DNA from: Takakia lepidozioides
Lineage: Eukaryota > Streptophyta > Takakiopsida > Takakiales > Takakiaceae
Reading direction: 5' to 3'
Length of the DNA stretch: 64,000 nt
Assembly (NCBI GenBank): GCA_030704615.1
Contig: CM060731.1
Span: forward strand, 60,740,756-60,804,755
Shown: in pieces, positions 20,511-32,736 of the stretch
How the letters are laid out: each line of letters starts with the position of its first letter
How positions within the stretch are numbered: position 1 is the first letter of the stretch
Position numbers and translations under genes: made by a program
The notes under the pieces: model-generated
Database searches by the model: none
Told to the model about the DNA's origin: nothing
The model's input: the letters and a program-made list of their open reading frames with translations, nothing else

Positions 20511-21298
20511 CAGTGTTGGACTGGTATACCTGGTTGAACCGAGGTATGGAATACAGGTATGAATATATATTTTGAAGAACATACCAGTCGGGTATGAAAG
20601 AACCAGTGTACCCATGTGATATACGTATTGGGGGAGTATGTCTTTAGGATTCCCCCCCACACATACCATACCAGTCTGGGTATACGGAGGCATAGAATGG
20701 TCCCCATACCCGTACTGCGTTGAGTTCATGGCAAATGGAGGTAGGTATAAGTATATGTTAGTGCAGCTAGTTATAACCTGTACTACAATTTTGTTAATTC
20801 AAGGCTCCATGTTGCAATTCAGACTTCATTTGCTGTTTCGTGCTACTTTGGGTTACCTTTGCCTAGTGTTTCACGGCTTAGATCACAATCAGCTATGTGC
20901 TACATGATTATTTCTATGTATGGTGAGCTGTAGAAATACCATACCAGTGCTCATATCCCCCCAGTATCCCTACAGAGAAAGGACAATACCAGTACCATAC
21001 TTATATATAGCCCAAAGTATAACTACTCATACCAGATTCATACCCAAGTTGCTTATACCTATATAGATACCTATACCAGCCTGGTATGAAAAAAGGGGTC
21101 CCGTATCCCTACAGAGGAAGGACAATACCAGTACCATACTTATATACAGCCCAAAGTACAACTATTCATACCAGATTCATACCCAAGTTACTCATACCTG
21201 TATAGATACCTATACCAGCCTGGTATGAAAAAAGGGGTGGGACCCTTCATACCAGTACCAGTCTGGTATTAAAAAATGGACATACCAGTCCAACACTG
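20511..21298. mobile_element. Non-autonomous hAT-like transposon, 788 bp
   Basis: The ends are inverted copies of CAGTGTTGGACTGGTAT: left from 20511, right ending at 21298. They are flanked by GAACATAC (20503-20510) and GAACATAA (21299-21306), an 8-base duplication matching at 7 of 8 positions. A CAGTG start and an 8-base target duplication are hallmarks of the hAT superfamily. The interior is built from CATACCAG/CTGGTATG half-palindromes and contains a 139-base tandem duplication (20965-21103, 21104-21242). There is no transposase, so it would need one supplied in trans. Open frames inside are by-products of the repeats. Confidence 0.85.
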
Positions 21299-21860
21299 GA
21301 ACATAACCTCTTCCCCATAGAGGGGAAGTCCTAAAAGCTCCTTGTGAAGCCACAATCATACTACATAGTACCTTGTGAAGACTCATTTCGAGCTTGAGAT
21401 AATATACGCCTTTCCTCTCAAATGAGCAAGTTAAGCAAAGGGGCAAAGCAAGAAAGAGCGTGCTAAACCGCAAGAGGAGAATCAACGCGTCAAAACTGAC
21501 ACAATCTGACATGCACAGAAGCTCTCAACACCTTGTACACGTAAAGGATTTTGCCTGCCTAGTATAGCGTATTTGCAGGAGGATTAAGAAGCAGAATTCT
21601 AGGCCTAATGCTACTAGCACATTATGCATAATGTGTTTGATTAGGACCGCGAGGTTATATATATATATATATGACACCAACCGAAGCCAGCGTAAATAAG
21701 AGCCTCTTCCCCTTGCGGGTACTATCCCTTTCAATGGTAGGCTCTATCCGCACCGTAACTTGTCATACATTGGCTAATTGGCCACTTACAATCTTACGTT
21801 TATTGAGGATTAGGGATGTGAGCAGGCCAATGAGAGGGCGGCAGACGCAATCCTTTAAGT

Positions 21861-21970
21861 TATGGAATGGGCCGCAACATGCCATTTATGGCGGTTTCGG
21901 CGGCAGCAGCTCGCCCTTCGGCTCGCCACCACCTTACCCGCCACAATGTCATGTTGCGGCCCATTCCATA
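21861..21970. repeat. 110-base foldback with perfect 21-base arms
   Basis: The arm TATGGAATGGGCCGCAACAT plus G (21861-21881) is exactly inverted at 21950-21970. Pairing continues imperfectly inward (ATGGCGG against CCGCCA), leaving a loop of about 40 GC-rich bases. It could be a small foldback transposon or a small-RNA precursor. Confidence 0.75.
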
Positions 21971-22260
21971 GTACATATTATTGTGCCAATGCTGCTGCAG
22001 CTTCCAGTTGACCATCTACCCATGCAGGCAGAATAATATTCATTCCACAGCTTTTTCACATCGTACCTGTAGTGAGAAAAAGCTACCTACACCTTGCAAT
22101 TAATCTGGACCCACACTCTATCCCTGCTCTTCAGCTATCCATGCCTCTGCATAAATCAAGCATACATCCTTGCTTTGGTGCTAGCAGCTGACGATGACAG
22201 CCTAGATTTGTTCTAGGAAACACCCAACTCAACTTATTACACTAGTTCCTATGCTCGATT

Positions 22261-22540
22261 GCATCTGCTACTCTCTATAATCCAACAGGCATTCACCTTC
22301 TTGCCTCGATTGCCCCACCATTGACTGGGGTCAAAAAAGTATTCACTCCACAGCTTGTCCTCGTCTTTGTTACCTGTTTTTGGATACTTTCATGTTGTCA
22401 CATCGGTAGTATCATGTCAAAGTCACTCCAAACTAGATTCACTCAACCAGCTAACTTGCAGAATTCAACATGGAAAGTTAGGGCCGATTCTGATAAGAGG
22501 GAAAAACAGGGTGAAATGTGCTGAAGAAGATGCCTTCATT
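22261..22540 (+). repeat. R1 dispersed repeat, copy 1
   Basis: Shares the string of modules that recurs at 44.5, 58.4 and 62.05 kb: CCATTGACTGGGGTC, TTACCTGTTTTTGGATACTTTC, CACATCGGTAGTA, GTCAAAGTCACTCCAAAC and then a GATAAGAGGGAAAAACAGG-like block. No coding function was seen. Confidence 0.7.
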
Positions 22541-22679
22541 AGCAGTGCCTAATTATATCAATTGTGCCGCTACTGCCAGTTGACCATCTACCCATGCAGG
22601 TTTCTGGTAGCTATTGATCCACATGGAATCTCAGGTAATGTGGAGCTTGAAATCTGCCCCTCTTAGATGAATCTGGACC

Positions 22680-23150
22680 CACACTCTATCCCTGCTCCTT
22701 CGGCTATCCATGTCGAAGAAGAAGGTACCCTCACCACATTGTCTTCGACCTAAGAACAAACTGACTCTCCCCAGAACGGCGAGCTCTCAGCTGACACCTT
22801 CTCACACACATATCCTAGCGTTTGTCGCTTGCCTCAGATGCGAAGGTTGCTCCAACTGCAGGCCTCCCATGTTTGCCCTCCCTCCCTCCCAGCTCTGCTC
22901 CGTGCTGCAAATTCAGGGCTGAGTCTGATGAGAGCGCAAAACAGGCTGAAATAGGTCGAAGAAGAAGGTGCCCTCGCCACATTGTCCTCGACCTAAGACC
23001 AAGCTGACTCTCCCCAAAACGGCGAGCTCTCAGCCAACACCTCCTCATACCCTAGCGTTTGTCGCTTGCTTCAGATGCAAAGGTTGCTCCAACTGCGGGC
23101 CTCCCATGTTTGCCCTCCCTCCCGCTCACTCTCTCTCCCTCCCCGCCGCT
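22680..23150 (+). repeat. R1 core, tandem duplication of about 255 bp
   Basis: Two units beginning near 22711 and 22964. Each contains GTCGAAGAAGAAGGTRCCCTC, CCACATTGTCYTCGACC, AACGGCGAGCTCTCAGC and ATCCTAGCGTTTGTCGCTTG. The link CTGAGTCTGATGAGAGCGCA between them is the R1 core seen elsewhere. Several 60-80 codon frames on both strands here are repeat by-products. Nothing further is recognised in 23150-23520. Confidence 0.7.
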
Positions 23151-23544
23151 CGCTGCTCTAAGTCCCAGCCCTCTGTTCACGGCTACCGGGATGGACAACT
23201 TTTTTAATTTATTTTTAACTTTTTGCAAACCCTATAAACAACTTTTGCAATTTTTTAAAACCTTTTGCACTCTGCAACAAGTTTTAAAGGTACCATGTAC
23301 TAGCTCTACCCCGTTTCATTTTACAATGTTGAATAATTCATGTTTATGTCCCTGCACTGATATGGCCACACTTAATTTGACTCCCTTCAATCGTAATATG
23401 AGGACTGTTAAGCTTGCATTGCATTCTGTTTACATTGCAAAGTGCGACGACCACCTCTTCGTCTTTCCGAGGGCACATTTCCGAAGTTCATAATTTATTC
23501 CGTTTGCAGCGGAGTACTAACACTACTACGTTTGGGGGGGGGGG

Positions 23545-24290
23545 GGGTTTAGCGATGCCTCAGCGACCTCCAAATGCCACGCCTAGCGACGGAAATACAC
23601 TACAGCGCCTGGGGCGCGCCGGGGACAAATTGCGACGTCGGGAAGTCGCCGCCACGTCGGTCCGACGGCGCTCCCGGAACGTCGTAGATTAGCGACCTAG
23701 GGGAATCGCTAATCCCCCGGGTCCCCCTGGCCACGACCAACAACGGCGGAATGACGTCGCCCCTCCGGGGCATTGCAATATGGCGACTCCCGGGAGTCGC
23801 AACAAAGGGCAAGGAGGGGGGTCCATCCCTCCCCCTGCGTCATGGGGCAGTCGCAAGGACGTCGCCCATCCCCAAAAATAGCCACGCGCCGGCATCGCCG
23901 GCACGTCGCAGCCTAGGACATTAAGGCCCCCGCTCTGCGATGCCTGGACATCGCAGATGGGGTCTATTTTGCCTAGGGGATTGGCGACGCCCGGGAATCG
24001 CCATGATATCGCTGCCATCTGGGGGCGTCGCTAGACCCCCATGGGTAAGGAGGTTCTCTAGCGACGCCCGGAAATCGCACGGACGTCGCAGCCCCCGGGG
24101 GCCGTCGCTAGCTCCATGGGAGGGCACGTTCTTATGCAACTCCTTGGAGTCGCAACAACGTCGCAGCACCTGGGTGGCGTCACTAGCTCCACGTTGGCGT
24201 GGTTCTGTTGCGACTGCTGGGAATCACAAGAGCGTCGCTGGTTGCCCCCGGCCGTCGCGCCGACGTCGCTGGGTGGGAGGGTAGCCAGCT
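23545..24290. repeat. Left subterminal array of the CACTA element
   Basis: Dense direct and inverted copies of a motif around GRRGTCGC/GCGACKYC, typically CGGGAATCGC..GACGTCGCAGC, spaced about 20-50 bases. Subterminal arrays of this kind are where TNPA-type proteins bind in En/Spm. Open frames across this region on both strands are not genes. Confidence 0.85.
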
Positions 24291-24518
24291 GGTATTTGGG
24301 GTGGGGTTTTGGGGTTTCTTTTTTGTTTGGGCGGGGGGAGGTTTCTTGGGGTATGGGGTGTGCCTCGTGCTTGCATGAATTGCATGCATTCTAATCTATA
24401 GGTCGACACACCAAATCCACATGTCCATTAAGGTTTGAATGAGGATCGAAATGGCAACTGAAAAATATATACATAAAGCGAGTACTACCTATACATGTCT
24501 CTAACTGGGAACCATCCC

Positions 24519-26717
24519 TCATTCCTCATCACCTGAGTCATAGGTGTACTCGTCCGAGGAATGCAAGCTACGCTGGGCCTCCAATTTGGAGGATGATGAG
24601 GCCGAGTCTGAGATTACATCATCCTTCAAACCACCCCCTACTACTGGCTCTCCCCCATCCGGCCAAGCCACTGAACTACCCATCCCCACCCCTACAGATG
24701 CACTATCCTCCGTCAATTGTGGCATCTTGGCCATTGAGGCTACAGGGGCCTTCCGCCCCGGAGTCTTGCAAAAGTTGTGCTCGATGGTGGAGGGAGGCCT
24801 CTGAAACTTCTTTTTCTGCACATGACATACAAATGCAATGACAGGTCAGAATTCATAATGGAAGGGAGAAGCTAAAAAAGAAAAATGGGTATGACAAGAG
24901 AAAGAACACTTACGAATCGGGTGACAAAACTCTTGTTTCCGCCGGGGCCCCACTTGTGTGTTGATTCTGCACACTTCTCGAGGCGGGCTGCAGTTGCCGC
25001 ATGTCCCCTTGCGAAGATCTCCACCTTCAGCTCTTCCCTCCCCCCTGCGATGAGAGCCTCCCAAGATTCATGTCCAGCCCCAACAAAGACACTATAAATG
25101 TTAATGAACTCCATACCGCAATGAACATACATTCAAAGACGAAGTGCGTCTTACCTTGGTTATTCCATGTGGCATGGTCGTTGGTTCAACCCCCATCTTG
25201 AGTGCCTTGCGAATGGTTTGTTGCGCACGGTACCTCTTGTCCTTGAGGTTCTTTCCCACCAGCTCCAAGAGCTTCCCCTCATTCCACTCACCCGGAAATG
25301 TGCCCTCAAGTGCTTGCACGAATGCTTGCCTATGGCGATGTGATTGGCGTGGCCAATCAATATGCCAAGGGAACCACCTCGCCGCCAAGTCGAAGGCTGC
25401 TTTTTTCATGGCCTCCCAATACTCACCAATGGGGTCACCGACCTTATTGGTCTCTAAGGGGGGCACCTTCATCTTTGGCAAATCAAGGTTGCGGGGACCC
25501 GAGGTCTTTACCTCGTCCATGCTCTTCTGAACTACCTCTCCCTTGTCTTTTGTTGCCCCACTAATGCCCTCCACCGGCTGCACGCTCATCTGAACTAGCT
25601 CCCCCTTGTCTTTTGTTCCCCCACTAGTGCCTTCCCCCGGCTGTACCTCTCTCCTTCTACGCCTCTTTCTCTTATGCTCCCTCTCCTGGGCCTGTCCTTT
25701 CCCCTTCCCCTCCACTACTTCCTTACCCTCCTTGATGATTAGGGGAACCTCGGGGACATGACGTCTTTTCCTCTCCCTCTTACCATCCCCACGGGTAGGC
25801 ACCACCACTGTCCCTGCTTTGTCGGTGGCAATCCCACTGCTTGCCATAAGCTTAGCCACGAATGCACCAAGCTCCTGAATACAAAACCCACAAAATTAGA
25901 AACAAACCAGAAACAAAATGAAAGGCAAAGGAAAGAAAAAAAGGTGAAGGAAAGAGGCTCACCTTTGCGTCCATGACCTCAATGTTGCCCTCGGTCCCCG
26001 CTTGTGGTGTACCCCCTATAACGCCCTCACGGAATAAGGGTGGAAGCCTATCCCATGCACCCAATAGGCTCACAGGCGGCGCCCCAAAGTCCAGGGTTTT
26101 CTTCATTGACCATTCAGGCGACGGACTTCGCAAGGGGCCCTCCAAAGCCAGTGTCACCCTCTCCTCTTCCCCCTCCCTTTCCCGTGCCCTCTTATTTCCC
26201 TCTTCCCTCTTCTTGTCTTCCTCCCTCTTCCTCTCCTCCTCCTTCCACCTCATTCCGGCCTCCTTTGAAGCCTCCCTCTTCTCCCAAGGTGAGGAGGAAC
26301 CCACCCCCTTCTGAGCCCCCCCCCCTTATAAGCCCTCTTGGTTGTAGAAGAAGGGGAAAAGGCATTGGCGGTGGGGCTAAGATCAAGTTGCCCATACTTG
26401 GCGGCAGATCTGAGAATGCGCTTCCCCACGTAAAAGTCAGGGCCCTCCATCAGCCCGTGGGGTGGCGTCCCAGCCTGAACATTGGGTGCACCACCCTCAA
26501 GTGGAGGCTCATCCCCAGCCTCAACCTTTGAGGGCGTGGAGGCCTCGACGGCCTTACGGCTTGGTCCTCTCACATAGCCGCCTATAGGGCTGGTGAGTTT
26601 GGACCAAGTGGACCATGTCAAACGGCCGTCAATGATGGGAGCGTTGTCAGGCTTCCCTACCTTAGCGGCAGGCGATTTCTGCTCCTTCGGCGGCCCTTCT
26701 CCTTGTCCTTTGCCATA
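24519..26717 (-). pseudogene. TNPA-like CACTA accessory protein gene, probably broken
   Basis: Four blocks on - with good splice borders: about 26717-25963, 25874-25155, 25091-24914 and 24815-24519. Block 1 includes LTWSTWSKLTSPIGGYVRGP and a Glu/Arg-rich coiled stretch ending EVMDAK. Block 2 has ELGAFVAKLMASSG, a basic Lys/Arg tract (RKRRRRRE) and WFPWHIDWPRQSHRHRQAF, followed by KLLELVGKNLKDKRYRAQQT. Block 3 has GHESWEAL and ESTHKWGPGGNKSFVTRF. Block 4 is acidic and Ser-rich. The block 2-3 pattern resembles the plant Ptta/En/Spm transposase domain that accompanies TNP2. A run of ten C residues near 26310 shifts the frame inside block 1, and the first ATG (near 26715) is out of frame with the rest, so block 1 appears damaged unless the C run is misassembled. 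The gene reads toward the left terminus. Confidence 0.65.
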
Positions 26718-26749
26718 CTACTAGCTTATCCCTGCGCCCACAACACTAC

Positions 26750-27110
26750 TACCGTGTGATTTCACATGCCAAAAACAAACAAGGCCTGACCCTCCCCCTT
26801 CCCCTCTCTCCCTCTCCCTCTATATTTATGTCCTTCTCTATCTCCCCCTTTCTCTCTGTGCTGATAAGCAAAAAGGAAAAGAGGGGGGGTGGGTTTAGTG
26901 GGGAAGTGACTGGAGCAGCTCGCCCCCCCCACATTTTTTTCCCCGCCCCCCCCTCAACAGTCCCTCTCTCTCCCTCTCTCTCCCTTTGGAAACTGGGCTT
27001 ATGGAATTGTTGTCCCGACTTCCATCTTTGAGGAAATTGAAAAAAATTGAAAAATTGGGTTGCAGGGAATTTTGGATGTTTTTCATCCAAAATACAATTT
27101 TTTTTTCCCT
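26750..27110. other. Promoter-side low-complexity sequence of the TNPA-like gene
   Basis: Pyrimidine-rich tracts (CTCCCTCTCCCTC) and G and C homopolymers upstream of the minus-strand gene, with no recognisable coding segment. The GTGACTGGAGCAGCTC string near 26907 resembles the hairpin segment at 32.65-32.73 kb. Confidence 0.35.
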
Positions 27111-28984
27111 AGTGAAATATTTCTTCACTAAAATACTTGTGAGTTGAAAAACTCCCGTCAGTTTCTACTTTTTCAATCCAACCTGGATGAAAAAAAGACC
27201 TTGAGTGTTTATGGCTCCTGTGAGCGCCGCCTAGGCGGGCTCTTTAAGGCGATGTCGGTGGCTTAGAGACGAGGGAAGATTCACTGTCTCAGTTCTCTGA
27301 TTTTTTGCTGCACAAAGGAACCGCGGCAGTGATGGCGGAGGTACCACCTGCATGCTTATGACGTTTCCCTAGGAGCCCTCCTCTGGATCTTTGATGAATG
27401 GCGGCGTCTTGGTAGAACAAGGAAGTCTCTCTCCCTCCCTTTATAAACCCTACATTTTGAGACCAAGCTCTTTTTTCTTGTGCTTGGCAAGACTTTGCTT
27501 TGGTTAAGGTAGCAGTGCTATGGTGTTGGCGGAGTCCTCCCTGCACGGTTAGGCTTGTGGAGAGATGACGACTCTCCCCCAGACAGTAAAAAAGGTTCTT
27601 TTTCTATTTGTTTTGCTTCCCTGCTTTCTTTGGCATTCTCTGCGCTTAGATTGAAGTGTATTTGACCTCGATAGCAAGTGTGGAAGCCTGTTACTCACCT
27701 CGTGCATCCTCACTAACTCACAATGCGTTGTGGTTGTTTTTGGGACGGGCACAAGTGAGGGCTTCCACTTAATATTCTGATGTCTAGGTGCTGCTGGATG
27801 CCAAGTGGGATTTCAGAGCAGGGGAAGGAATCGTTTGCCAAAGACTCATCTTAAAATGTTGAAAAACTAAACTACTTTATGGTTTTTCTTGATCCTACCT
27901 CTTTCCTTCCTTGGTTTTTGAAGAACAAGTGTAATGCTTTCTACGATGGGCTAGTTCGGCCCAGCCAGTGGAAAACCTCTGTTATGTGGTGACAACCTGA
28001 TTTATGATGGCTTGTGTGAGAGACACACATCTGTTTTCCAGGCCCTAGTTTGCTTTGCTTACCTTATGGTAGTTGGAAACAAAGTGAGAGGTTGCAAGGA
28101 AATGGTTGCTGCAACTACTCGGCTACCTCTGTTGGTAAAAGGCCCCTGTTATGTTCCAACCCAGATGGCTTTGTTAGCTAGATGCTTAGGCCAAGGTATG
28201 GTGAAGTTTATGCCTGTGGCTATTCGGCTGACACTGAAATATGGCAATAATATAAATGGTAACTGGTTTTTGAGGCAGCCAGGGTGGTCAAGTGGAAATA
28301 CCCCCTGGACATGGTGTAATGACATGGTCAAATGTGGAATGATGTGAAGGTTGTACTGACAGTATCATATACTATCACAGGATGTGTATGCAGTCCTTTA
28401 TATTTACCTTGCTGTGTCATGAACTTTGATTTTCAGCTGTAGCAAGAAATAAAGGTATAGGGGTATTCTGGAAAACTTACCAGACATATCCACATCCCCT
28501 GTGGGGGCAAGCTGTACTGCACACCAGTCTAAACAAATACTGGCAAGGCAAGGTATTTAAATCTGTGATATCCAAGTGTTCCTTTCTTTTTTAAGAAAAC
28601 CCTCCATGACACCCATGGGGTTTAGTAAGTATGCTTGGATTACAGCTTGCAGACAGTAAATCTGTATGATTATGTGACATGCACCACATCAAGGCCAAAA
28701 TATGGCCAAGTACCCGCCATCCCACCCAGACCTCTGTAAGTGTATCATGATCTTGACTGGTGGTCAATCAATATCAGTGGCATACCCTTTGGGTTATGAA
28801 TAGTACTGACATGAACACATTACTGTGCATGGATGTAATTCTGGATTTTCTAAGCTTGATGATTGATGGATGGTGCCACTGTTAAGTGGCTGATATGTCT
28901 ATTTATTCTTTCATGACAACGACCCTAGGGGTCCTGTCTTTGTCTTGATATGACAAAAAGTATCTTCCCTCGGAATTGGCAGGT
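27111..28984. other. CACTA interior without recognisable gene
   Basis: Ordinary mixed sequence. The longest open frame (28012-28347, 111 codons) shows no family pattern. It could be captured host DNA, but nothing identifies it. Confidence 0.4.
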
Positions 28985-29580
28985 TTTATCAGTGTTAATT
29001 TCCTATTTTTCCATCTATACCGGATGGATTATGACAGGGTGGACACTACCAGGGTGGACACTAAATTACCTCTAATTTGAGTCTATGATTTTTTCATTCT
29101 TCTTTTATTGACTTTCACCCATACCGGATGTGTCACCAGAGAATGAGGAATTACCTATGTAGGGGTTGACAGTGGCATCCTATATATAAATTCTTCCATC
29201 CATACCGGATGAAAAATACCAGGATATTAATTCGTTTATTCCTCTTTTATGGTTTTTTTCCATACCGGATGAGACATTTTTTTGGGGATGTTGAATTACC
29301 TGTTAGGATGTGAAACCGTTGCCTTGGATGTTATGTACTGTTTTTCCATCCTATTGACGAACCTTCTCCAACTGGATGAACTTATTGACTTTTTCATCAG
29401 AACCGAATGAAATATGCAGCCTATGATGGCCCTGGACCTTTGTTTAATTACCCTTAATTATGGCTAATTAAGGAGTGAAACCCTAACCCCTACCCTATAA
29501 CCTACTGTTTAAACCTAGCTAACGGATGACATCCGTCGGGTTTCGAAATAAGGGGTGTTGATTACTCATCCTGCATGGAT
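28985..29580. repeat. CCATACCGGATG repeats and left copy of a 3.4-kb-spaced direct repeat
   Basis: TTTTATCAGTGTTAATTTCC followed by TTTCCATCTATACCGGATGG at 28985-29030 recurs in the same orientation at 32416-32460. GGGTGGACACTAAA and GAGTCTATGATTTTTTC also follow in both. CCATACCGGATG-type units recur near 29122, 29201 and 29261. The pair may be the ends of an element nested in the CACTA transposon. Confidence 0.5.
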
Positions 29581-30775
29581 GAAAAATCGGGCACGGCCCT
29601 AGGGTGTTTCTCCTGCCATCAGCAGCACTCCTCGTGCTTCTGAGCTCGTGGGCTGAGAGTTATGGCGTTTGAGCTCTGTTGCTACCTTGTCTGCTGCTTC
29701 GTGCCCATGCCGGACGAGCTCCTGGGGATGTGCAATGGCGACGTTGCCATGTTACAGATTCAAGATATGGACACACAAACATTTTGAGTGCCTGAGACCA
29801 AGCCCACTTGGCCAAAACTAAATCATACATTGCAGTGCCTGGTCTGATGGCAAAATAAGGCAAATAATCTCTGGCAAAGGTCCAGTAGAGCTTACCAACA
29901 TTGTTTTCCAGGAGCTTTATGCCAGGTTTTGCAAATAAAACCTCACTATGCTCCATTCCACATCAAATCTAGGCCTGAGAAAGGCCTGTCATTGCCTTAT
30001 CAAGCTGCCATCTTTAAAAACAGGGCCTCATCTTCCTTAGAACCTAACAGCCATTGATGCCTTACCCATAAACCATAACTCATTTTTAAGGTCAAAACAT
30101 TACCTAGCTTAATAATCCACAGGCAATGCTGTCAAAGATTCAAGACAGGGTAAGGTCCAGATGTTGGGCTTCAAGAGACAAGCCTGTCAGGCCGAAGTGC
30201 TCTATCAAAGGCAGCAAAACATAAGTCAAAAGTAAGCATCAGCATGCCAAACCAGGAGCAAGTGGGCCGAAATCGGGGCTGCAAGCAGCAGCCAAGTAAA
30301 GACGCCATACACACTAGGTTCTCTTTGCCCACATCCTTTTCTACAAAATCAAGAGAATTCAAAGCAAGTATGGATCCTCACCTGGTCCCATCACAAGCCC
30401 CCACAAAAACCAACAGGTTAGTGAGGATTGTGGAACCCAGGTGAATCACAGACCCCTACACTTGTCATCGATGTCAGCTAAGAACCTCAAAAGCAAGAGA
30501 GAAAGACATAAAGCAAAAATGAACCCTAATCACCAAAAGCACTTTGAGCGATTGGGGAAGGTAACTGTGCGCCATCGCCACCAACAAGCCACCTCCAGCA
30601 CAGCTAAGGAGAAGTGAAGCATACAAGCATCCTTGCTAGGTTTAAGAAGGGAGAGAGAGATACTTCCCCACACAAACGCCGCTGCGAAACATAAAAGCCA
30701 GAGGAGGGAAAGAGACGATGCAATCACAGCAGGGTCTCCCGCCTGTGAGAAAAGACAAGCATGCCCAAGTGGGTC
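29581..30775. other. Possible captured gene fragments, unassigned
   Basis: Three minus-strand frames of 60-98 codons (29660-29956, 30171-30362, 30530-30787). The first contains KLLENNVGKLYWTFARDYLPYF, and the last a hydrophobic SLLWLLCFAAAFVWG stretch. No family is recognised and no splice connection could be shown. Confidence 0.2.
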
Positions 30776-31303
30776 ACTTGGTTGCATGTTTGGAATCTAA
30801 TAAACTGCAGGCTGGTCCATCAAGATGCTTGTGTATACATGTCTTGAATCTGTAATATTGTAGGCTGTTCTTACCTACCCAAGAGGCCTTGCATGATGCA
30901 TGTCTTGGGATACTTACAAATGGTAAAGAGTGAAGCTGCAATATGTTTTGTCATGCCTAAGAAGTTTACTTGGTTGCATGCTTAAAATCTGATTAATTGC
31001 AGGCTGGTCCTTCAAGGTACTTGTATGAACATATCCTGAATCTGTAGTAGGATAGGTTGTTCTTACCTACCCAAGGAGCCTTGCATGATGCATGTCTTGG
31101 GGTACTTACAAATGGCAAAGAGTGAAGCTACAATATGTTTTGTCATGCCCAAGAAGATTACTTGGTTGCATGTTTGAAATCTGGTAAATTGCAGGCTGGT
31201 CCTTCAAGGTGCTTGTATGAACATACCTTGAATCTGTAGCAGGGCAGGCTGTTCTTACCTACCCAAGGAGCCTTGCATGATGCATGTCTTGGGTTACTTA
31301 CAA
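30776..31303 (+). repeat. 192-bp tandem repeat, 2.75 copies
   Basis: Units start at 30776, 30968 and 31160 with ACTTGGTTGCATG, giving two exact 192-base periods and a partial third. Each contains TGCAGGCTGGTCC, TTCTTACCTACCCAAG and TTGCATGATGCATGTCTTGG. The regular period and moderate divergence indicate local duplication inside the CACTA element. 31304-32415 shows no gene. Confidence 0.9.
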
Positions 31304-32415
31304 GAATTTGAACATGCTGTAGCAATCTGATTTTTCAGTACACAAGATGCTTGCTTATATGCTTGTCTTGTTGTCATGACCTGTACATAAACAAACCCCG
31401 CCCTCCCACCCTGTTTTATCATGAATGATTGGGTGAAATCAATTGGGAAGTCATGACAAGAATGGAAGTGTTAGATGGTGCCCTGTTTATGGGCTGTTTA
31501 TGTCTTTAATTGACAATGACCCTAGTGGGCCTTGTCCATGTCTTGACATGACATGAGTAACTTCTCTCTCTTTCTATTTCCAGTGTACTTGGTGGTTCTT
31601 GTACACACCATCTACCACTTTCCTTTCTGGTTATTTCTTCATCATGTTGATATACTAACATGGTTTTTTTTCTGGACTAGCAGAAGGTCCCTCCGTGACA
31701 AAGATATGGAGCAAAGACCTTCATAAGGTATGTCCTCCAGCAAAAACTTGTTGGTGATTTAAAGCACGGAGGTCTTTAAGGTAAGCATAATGCTTTTGGA
31801 TGTTGTCTTCATATTGATATATTGAGCTAGGCCCAGGTAAAACCACCTGCAGGAGTATGTGTATACCTTCTACATGATCCAGTCAATGCACACTACTCGT
31901 GTTAGATGGTATCCTGTAGCTGATGCTTTGTATCAGTTTTAGACACTCTTAGGCTTATATGCTTTCATACCTCTCTACAAGTGGCTTTGCTCTATGTAGC
32001 ACCACTAAGCAAATATACATATGTAATATGCTATGTGCTTATCATACCTTTGGAAAAACTGGCCTTAAAACCAGGATGGTGTATAGATGGGCAGCAGGTT
32101 GCTACCATCCTGCGTTACACTTGTTTGGAGTGGGTTTGTACAGTGTTCTCTTATCCCTCTTTGCTGATCCATGACATCCATTTATTGATCCTTAAACATG
32201 GAAAGGCGAGGAAGTAGGCATTTCCAGCCCCTATGGCAAAACTATCCAGGGGTTGGAATCTACTTTGAAGTGGGAGAAACCTTATGAAGGGGTCTGGTAT
32301 GCACTCCCATACGGGGTGAGTGCATACCACACTCACTCCATAAGGGACTGCCATACCAGGGGCTGGTTGGTGGGATCCCTCTCTCTCCCTCTCTCTCCCT
32401 CCCTCATTGGAATGG

Positions 32416-32560
32416 GTTTTATCAGTGTTAATTTCCCGTTTTTCCATCTATACCGGATGGACTCTAACAGTTTTTTCACCCGCCCTATAACAATTTTTTT
32501 ATCCATACCAGATGAATTACCTGGGTGGACACTAAACTGAGTCTATGATTTTTTCCCTCA
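32416..32560. repeat. Right copy of the direct repeat begun at 28985
   Basis: Begins TTTTATCAGTGTTAATTTCC and continues through ATACCGGATGG, CCATACCAGATGAATTACC, GGGTGGACACTAAAC and GAGTCTATGATTTTTTCC. It is shorter than the left copy between the landmarks. Confidence 0.5.
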
Positions 32561-32639
32561 TCTCTCCCTCTGTCCCATAAAGATGTGGAGAGAGAGGGAG
32601 AGAGGGAGAAAGAGGGAGTGAGGAGGGAAAAAAAAAACT

Positions 32640-32736
32640 AAAAAAGAAGGTGGGGGGGGGAGTGACTGAGCAGCACGAGCATCTGAGCAGCAGCTGCTTA
32701 GTCACTCCCCCCACCCCCCACCTTCTTTTTTATTTA
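32640..32736. repeat. G/C-run hairpin
   Basis: AAAAAAGAAGGTGGGGGGGG..AGTGACTGAGCAGC is followed by its near inverse GCTGCTTAGTCACT..CCCCACCTTCTTTTTT, leaving a loop of about 17 bases. A second copy of the outer pyrimidine-rich flank (CCCTCATCTCTCCCTCTGTC) follows at 32739. Confidence 0.7.

Noticed and set aside
23689-24394. Minus- and plus-strand frames in the GC-rich stretch after 23.5 kb
   Set aside because: This is the CACTA subterminal array; few stops occur because of its GC-rich repeated motif.
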